DNA of 7,827 bases from Chloroflexota bacterium (lineage in GTDB: Bacteria > Chloroflexota > Chloroflexia > JAMDCE01), in the NCBI GenBank assembly GCA_023489135.1, contig JAMDCE010000701.1, forward strand, positions 10,568 to 18,394. The letters run 5' to 3'. The notes beneath the pieces are model-generated. The model saw only the letters and a program-made list of their open reading frames with translations. It was not told where the DNA came from and did not search any database. The translations under genes and the position numbers were made by a program. The first letter of the stretch is position 1. Each line of letters begins with the position of its first letter. Below are positions 5,675 through 7,827 of the stretch, piece by piece.

Positions 5675-7827
5675 GTGGTGGCGACAAATTCTGCAATTGA
5701 GTCCTCGACTATTGCGACGAAGCAGACCACAGCTATTGTGGTCTCGCACACTCACTGGGACCGCGAGTGGTATCTTCCCTTTCAACGCTTTCGTATGAAG
5801 CTGGTCGACCTGGTCGACACCGTCCTGGATATCCTCGACACCGAGCCCTCCTTCCAGTACTTCACTCTGGACGGCCAGACGGTAGTGCTCGAAGACTATC
5901 TCGAGATCCGGCCGGAAAACCGCGAGCGAATAGATAGGCACGTACGCGAAGGCCTCCTTCAGATCGGCCCGTGGTACGTGCTGCCCGACGAGTTTCTGGT
6001 GAGCGGCGAGTCGCTGGTGCGCAACCTTATGCTGGGCCACCGCATCGCCGAGGAGCACGGCGGTGTGATGCGGGTCGGCTATCTCCCGGATACCTTCGGC
6101 CATCCGGCCCAGATACCGCAGATCTTTCTGGGATTCGGCATCGACAACGCCATCATTTACCGGGGTGTTCAAACGAACACCTCGGAGTTCCGCTGGGAGT
6201 CACCGGATGGAAGTCGCGTTTTGACGGTATTCTTGCCGGGTGGCTATTGCAACGCCATGCAGCTGGCGGCCGCGCCGCACCGCTTCCTAGATAGGTTGGG
6301 AGAGATACTGGACAAGGTTCAGAGCATCGCCACCACCGATACCATCTTACTTATGAACGGCTGCGACCATCTAGCCCCCCGGAGGGAGACCGCGGCCATC
6401 ATCGAGGAGGCCAACCGGCGCCTCGATAACGGTTTGAAGCTTCAGCAGGGCACGCTGCTTCAATACGTGCAAAGGGTTCAGGAATACGATCCCGATCTGC
6501 CGGTGCTGAGGGGCGAATTCCGCAAGCCTCGCCCCGGTCGAATCACTCCCGGCGTGATTTCATCCCGCATGTACCTCAAGCAGGAGAACTTCCGCTCTTC
6601 AAACGCCCTGGAAAAGTACGCCGAGCCGTTGTCGGCCTTGGGCTGGCTTCTGGGGCGGAGTTACCCCCAGGCGTTCCTGTGGCAGGCCTGGAAGTACCTG
6701 CTCCAGAATCACCCCCACGATTCGATCTGCGGGTGCAGCGTCGACGCCGTCCACCGTGATATGATGGGCCGCTTCCGCTGGACGCAGGAGATCGCCCACG
6801 AGCTTGTGCAGAAAGGTCTCGACGCCCTTTCCAGCAACGTGGTCGGCACCAACGGCCACAACGAGGCCGGGTTGCTGGTGTTCAATCCTTTGGGCCAGGT
6901 TCGGAGTGACTACGTGCATCACTACGTAAACTTCCTGGAGCCGGACCGCAAGTTTGTGATTCGCGACCACCGGGGGAATGTCGTGCCTCACCAGGAGATA
7001 GGCCGCCGGCCGGCGACGATGTACTTTGATCCGTTACCGAGCAGGATCGAGCTCGACGGCAAGCAGAAACCCTCGATGGTGGCGGAGCGCCCCTCCACGA
7101 TGAACGAGATCGTCTCCGAAGGCACGTGGCGCCAGTTCCGGGGAGAGGAAGTCGAGGTGCTGGTTGCCCCGGAGAACCTTCCCGCCTGCGGCTATACTAC
7201 CCTCCGGGTAAGCCCGGTGGATGCGCCGGCGGTAGCGGCCACGGACATCACCGTAGGCGCCGACTTCCTGGAGAACCGCTTCGCCAGAGTCACCATCCGC
7301 TGCGATGGGACTTTGGACCTCCTGGATAAGACGACGGGCGTGGCTTACAGCCACCTGAACACCTTCCAGGATGAGGGCGATGTAGGCGACGAGTACACCT
7401 ATTGCCCGCCCATCGAGGATGTGAAAATCTCCAGCCGGGAATGCTGCGCGGCTGTCTCGCTAATCGAATCGGGGCCGGTCCGAGCTACCTTCGAGATAAA
7501 GACCCTGCTCTACGTGCCCAGCGGGCTGAGCGAAGACAGGTTCTGCCGCAGCGACGAGCGAGTGGAATGCCCCGTGAGCACGAGGGTCAGCATACTGGCC
7601 CATAATCCCCGCATAGAGGTGCAGACCTCGGTGGAGAATATGGCCGAAGACAACCTGCTGCGCGTGCTGTTCCCGACGCCGGTGCAGACCGAGTGGTCCT
7701 ACAGCCAGGGCCAGTTCGAAGTGATCAGGAGGCCGGTAGGCGTGGATCGTTCCGAGGCCACGCGCACGCCCGGTCCCGACGAAGAAGTGGCGGTGGGTAC
7801 CTTCCCGCAGCGGGCCTTCGTGGGCGT
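5675..7827 (+). CDS. Glycoside hydrolase family 38 alpha-mannosidase, MngB-like; 3' end beyond window
   Basis: The frame is open from the GTG at 5675 (or 5678) through the right edge, about 717 residues. Bacterial family members commonly run to 850-1050, so the C-terminus is missing here. The catalytic GH38 domain occupies roughly residues 20-285. HTHWDREWY at 25-33 supplies zinc ligands H25 (equivalent of the family His) and D29. YLPDTFGHPAQIPQ at 136-149 contains the nucleophile D139. NGCDHLAPR at 228-236 supplies the other zinc ligand H232. The helical middle domain has the bacterial signature HPHDSICGCSVD at 346-357. The beta-sandwich region begins near LLVFNPLG at about 400. The enzyme hydrolyses alpha-mannosides with retention. 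E. coli MngB acts on phospho-mannosylglycerate, but the substrate cannot be set from this window. There is no signal peptide, so it should be cytoplasmic. It diverges from the heptose operon and has its own promoter with a structured leader. A perfect 8-bp inverted repeat lies in codons 17-24. Confidence 0.92.
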   Translation, partial: MVATNSAIESSTIATKQTTAIVVSHTHWDREWYLPFQRFRMKLVDLVDTVLDILDTEPSFQYFTLDGQTVVLEDYLEIRPENRERIDRHVREGLLQIGPWYVLPDEFLVSGESLVRNLMLGHRIAEEHGGVMRVGYLPDTFGHPAQIPQIFLGFGIDNAIIYRGVQTNTSEFRWESPDGSRVLTVFLPGGYCNAMQLAAAPHRFLDRLGEILDKVQSIATTDTILLMNGCDHLAPRRETAAIIEEANRRLDNGLKLQQGTLLQYVQRVQEYDPDLPVLRGEFRKPRPGRITPGVISSRMYLKQENFRSSNALEKYAEPLSALGWLLGRSYPQAFLWQAWKYLLQNHPHDSICGCSVDAVHRDMMGRFRWTQEIAHELVQKGLDALSSNVVGTNGHNEAGLLVFNPLGQVRSDYVHHYVNFLEPDRKFVIRDHRGNVVPHQEIGRRPATMYFDPLPSRIELDGKQKPSMVAERPSTMNEIVSEGTWRQFRGEEVEVLVAPENLPACGYTTLRVSPVDAPAVAATDITVGADFLENRFARVTIRCDGTLDLLDKTTGVAYSHLNTFQDEGDVGDEYTYCPPIEDVKISSRECCAAVSLIESGPVRATFEIKTLLYVPSGLSEDRFCRSDERVECPVSTRVSILAHNPRIEVQTSVENMAEDNLLRVLFPTPVQTEWSYSQGQFEVIRRPVGVDRSEATRTPGPDEEVAVGTFPQRAFVG
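5724..5744 (+). repeat. Perfect 8-bp inverted repeat inside the mannosidase start region
   Basis: AGACCACA (5724-5731) and TGTGGTCT (5737-5744) flank a 5-base loop, about 50 bases into the coding region. It could fold in the mRNA near the ribosome binding site or serve as an operator dyad; it may also be chance. Confidence 0.4.

Noticed and set aside
5504..6172. A 222-codon minus-strand frame opposite the mannosidase start
   Set aside because: The plus strand carries clear GH38 catalytic motifs over most of it, and the antisense product matches no family I know.

Overview
The window looks like bacterial chromosomal DNA of moderately high GC content, perhaps from an uncultured lineage. It encodes enzymes for ADP-heptose synthesis and several heptosyltransferase-type (GT9) glycosyltransferases. 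That suggests an organism that builds a heptose-containing surface glycan, such as a lipopolysaccharide inner core or a comparable cell-surface polymer. The phylum cannot be fixed from the sequence alone.

Left part, minus strand (about 4695 down to 1): a tight operon read leftwards. The order is gmhB (heptose bisphosphate phosphatase), an hldA-type PfkB heptose-7-phosphate kinase, a complete GT9 glycosyltransferase, a second GT9 interrupted by one in-frame TAA, and a third GT9 that runs off the left edge. Junctions are short: a 35-bp overlap, a 27-bp gap, a 50-bp gap and an 11-bp overlap, so one transcript is likely. The kinase and phosphatase would supply D-glycero-beta-D-manno-heptose 1-phosphate. 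The isomerase (GmhA), nucleotidyltransferase and epimerase are not in the window. The GT9 enzymes would then add heptose or a related sugar to the growing glycan.

Middle part (about 4696 to 5674): a gene-poor stretch of nearly 1 kb between the two divergent transcription units. It holds a decayed C-terminal half of a PIN-domain (VapC-like) gene, a 33-codon ORF that is little more than a Sec signal peptide, a good extended -10 promoter, and a structured leader with a terminator-like hairpin and a perfect 12-bp inverted repeat.

Right part, plus strand (5675 to the right edge): the first ~717 codons of a cytoplasmic glycoside hydrolase family 38 alpha-mannosidase of the bacterial MngB-like type, with zinc ligands and nucleophile intact. 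Its 3' end lies outside the window.

The most notable points are the nonsense codon in an otherwise intact GT9 gene, the signal-peptide-only ORF, and the hairpin-rich leader of the mannosidase gene. I see no CRISPR array, insertion sequence, tRNA or rRNA, and no convincing new multigene system.
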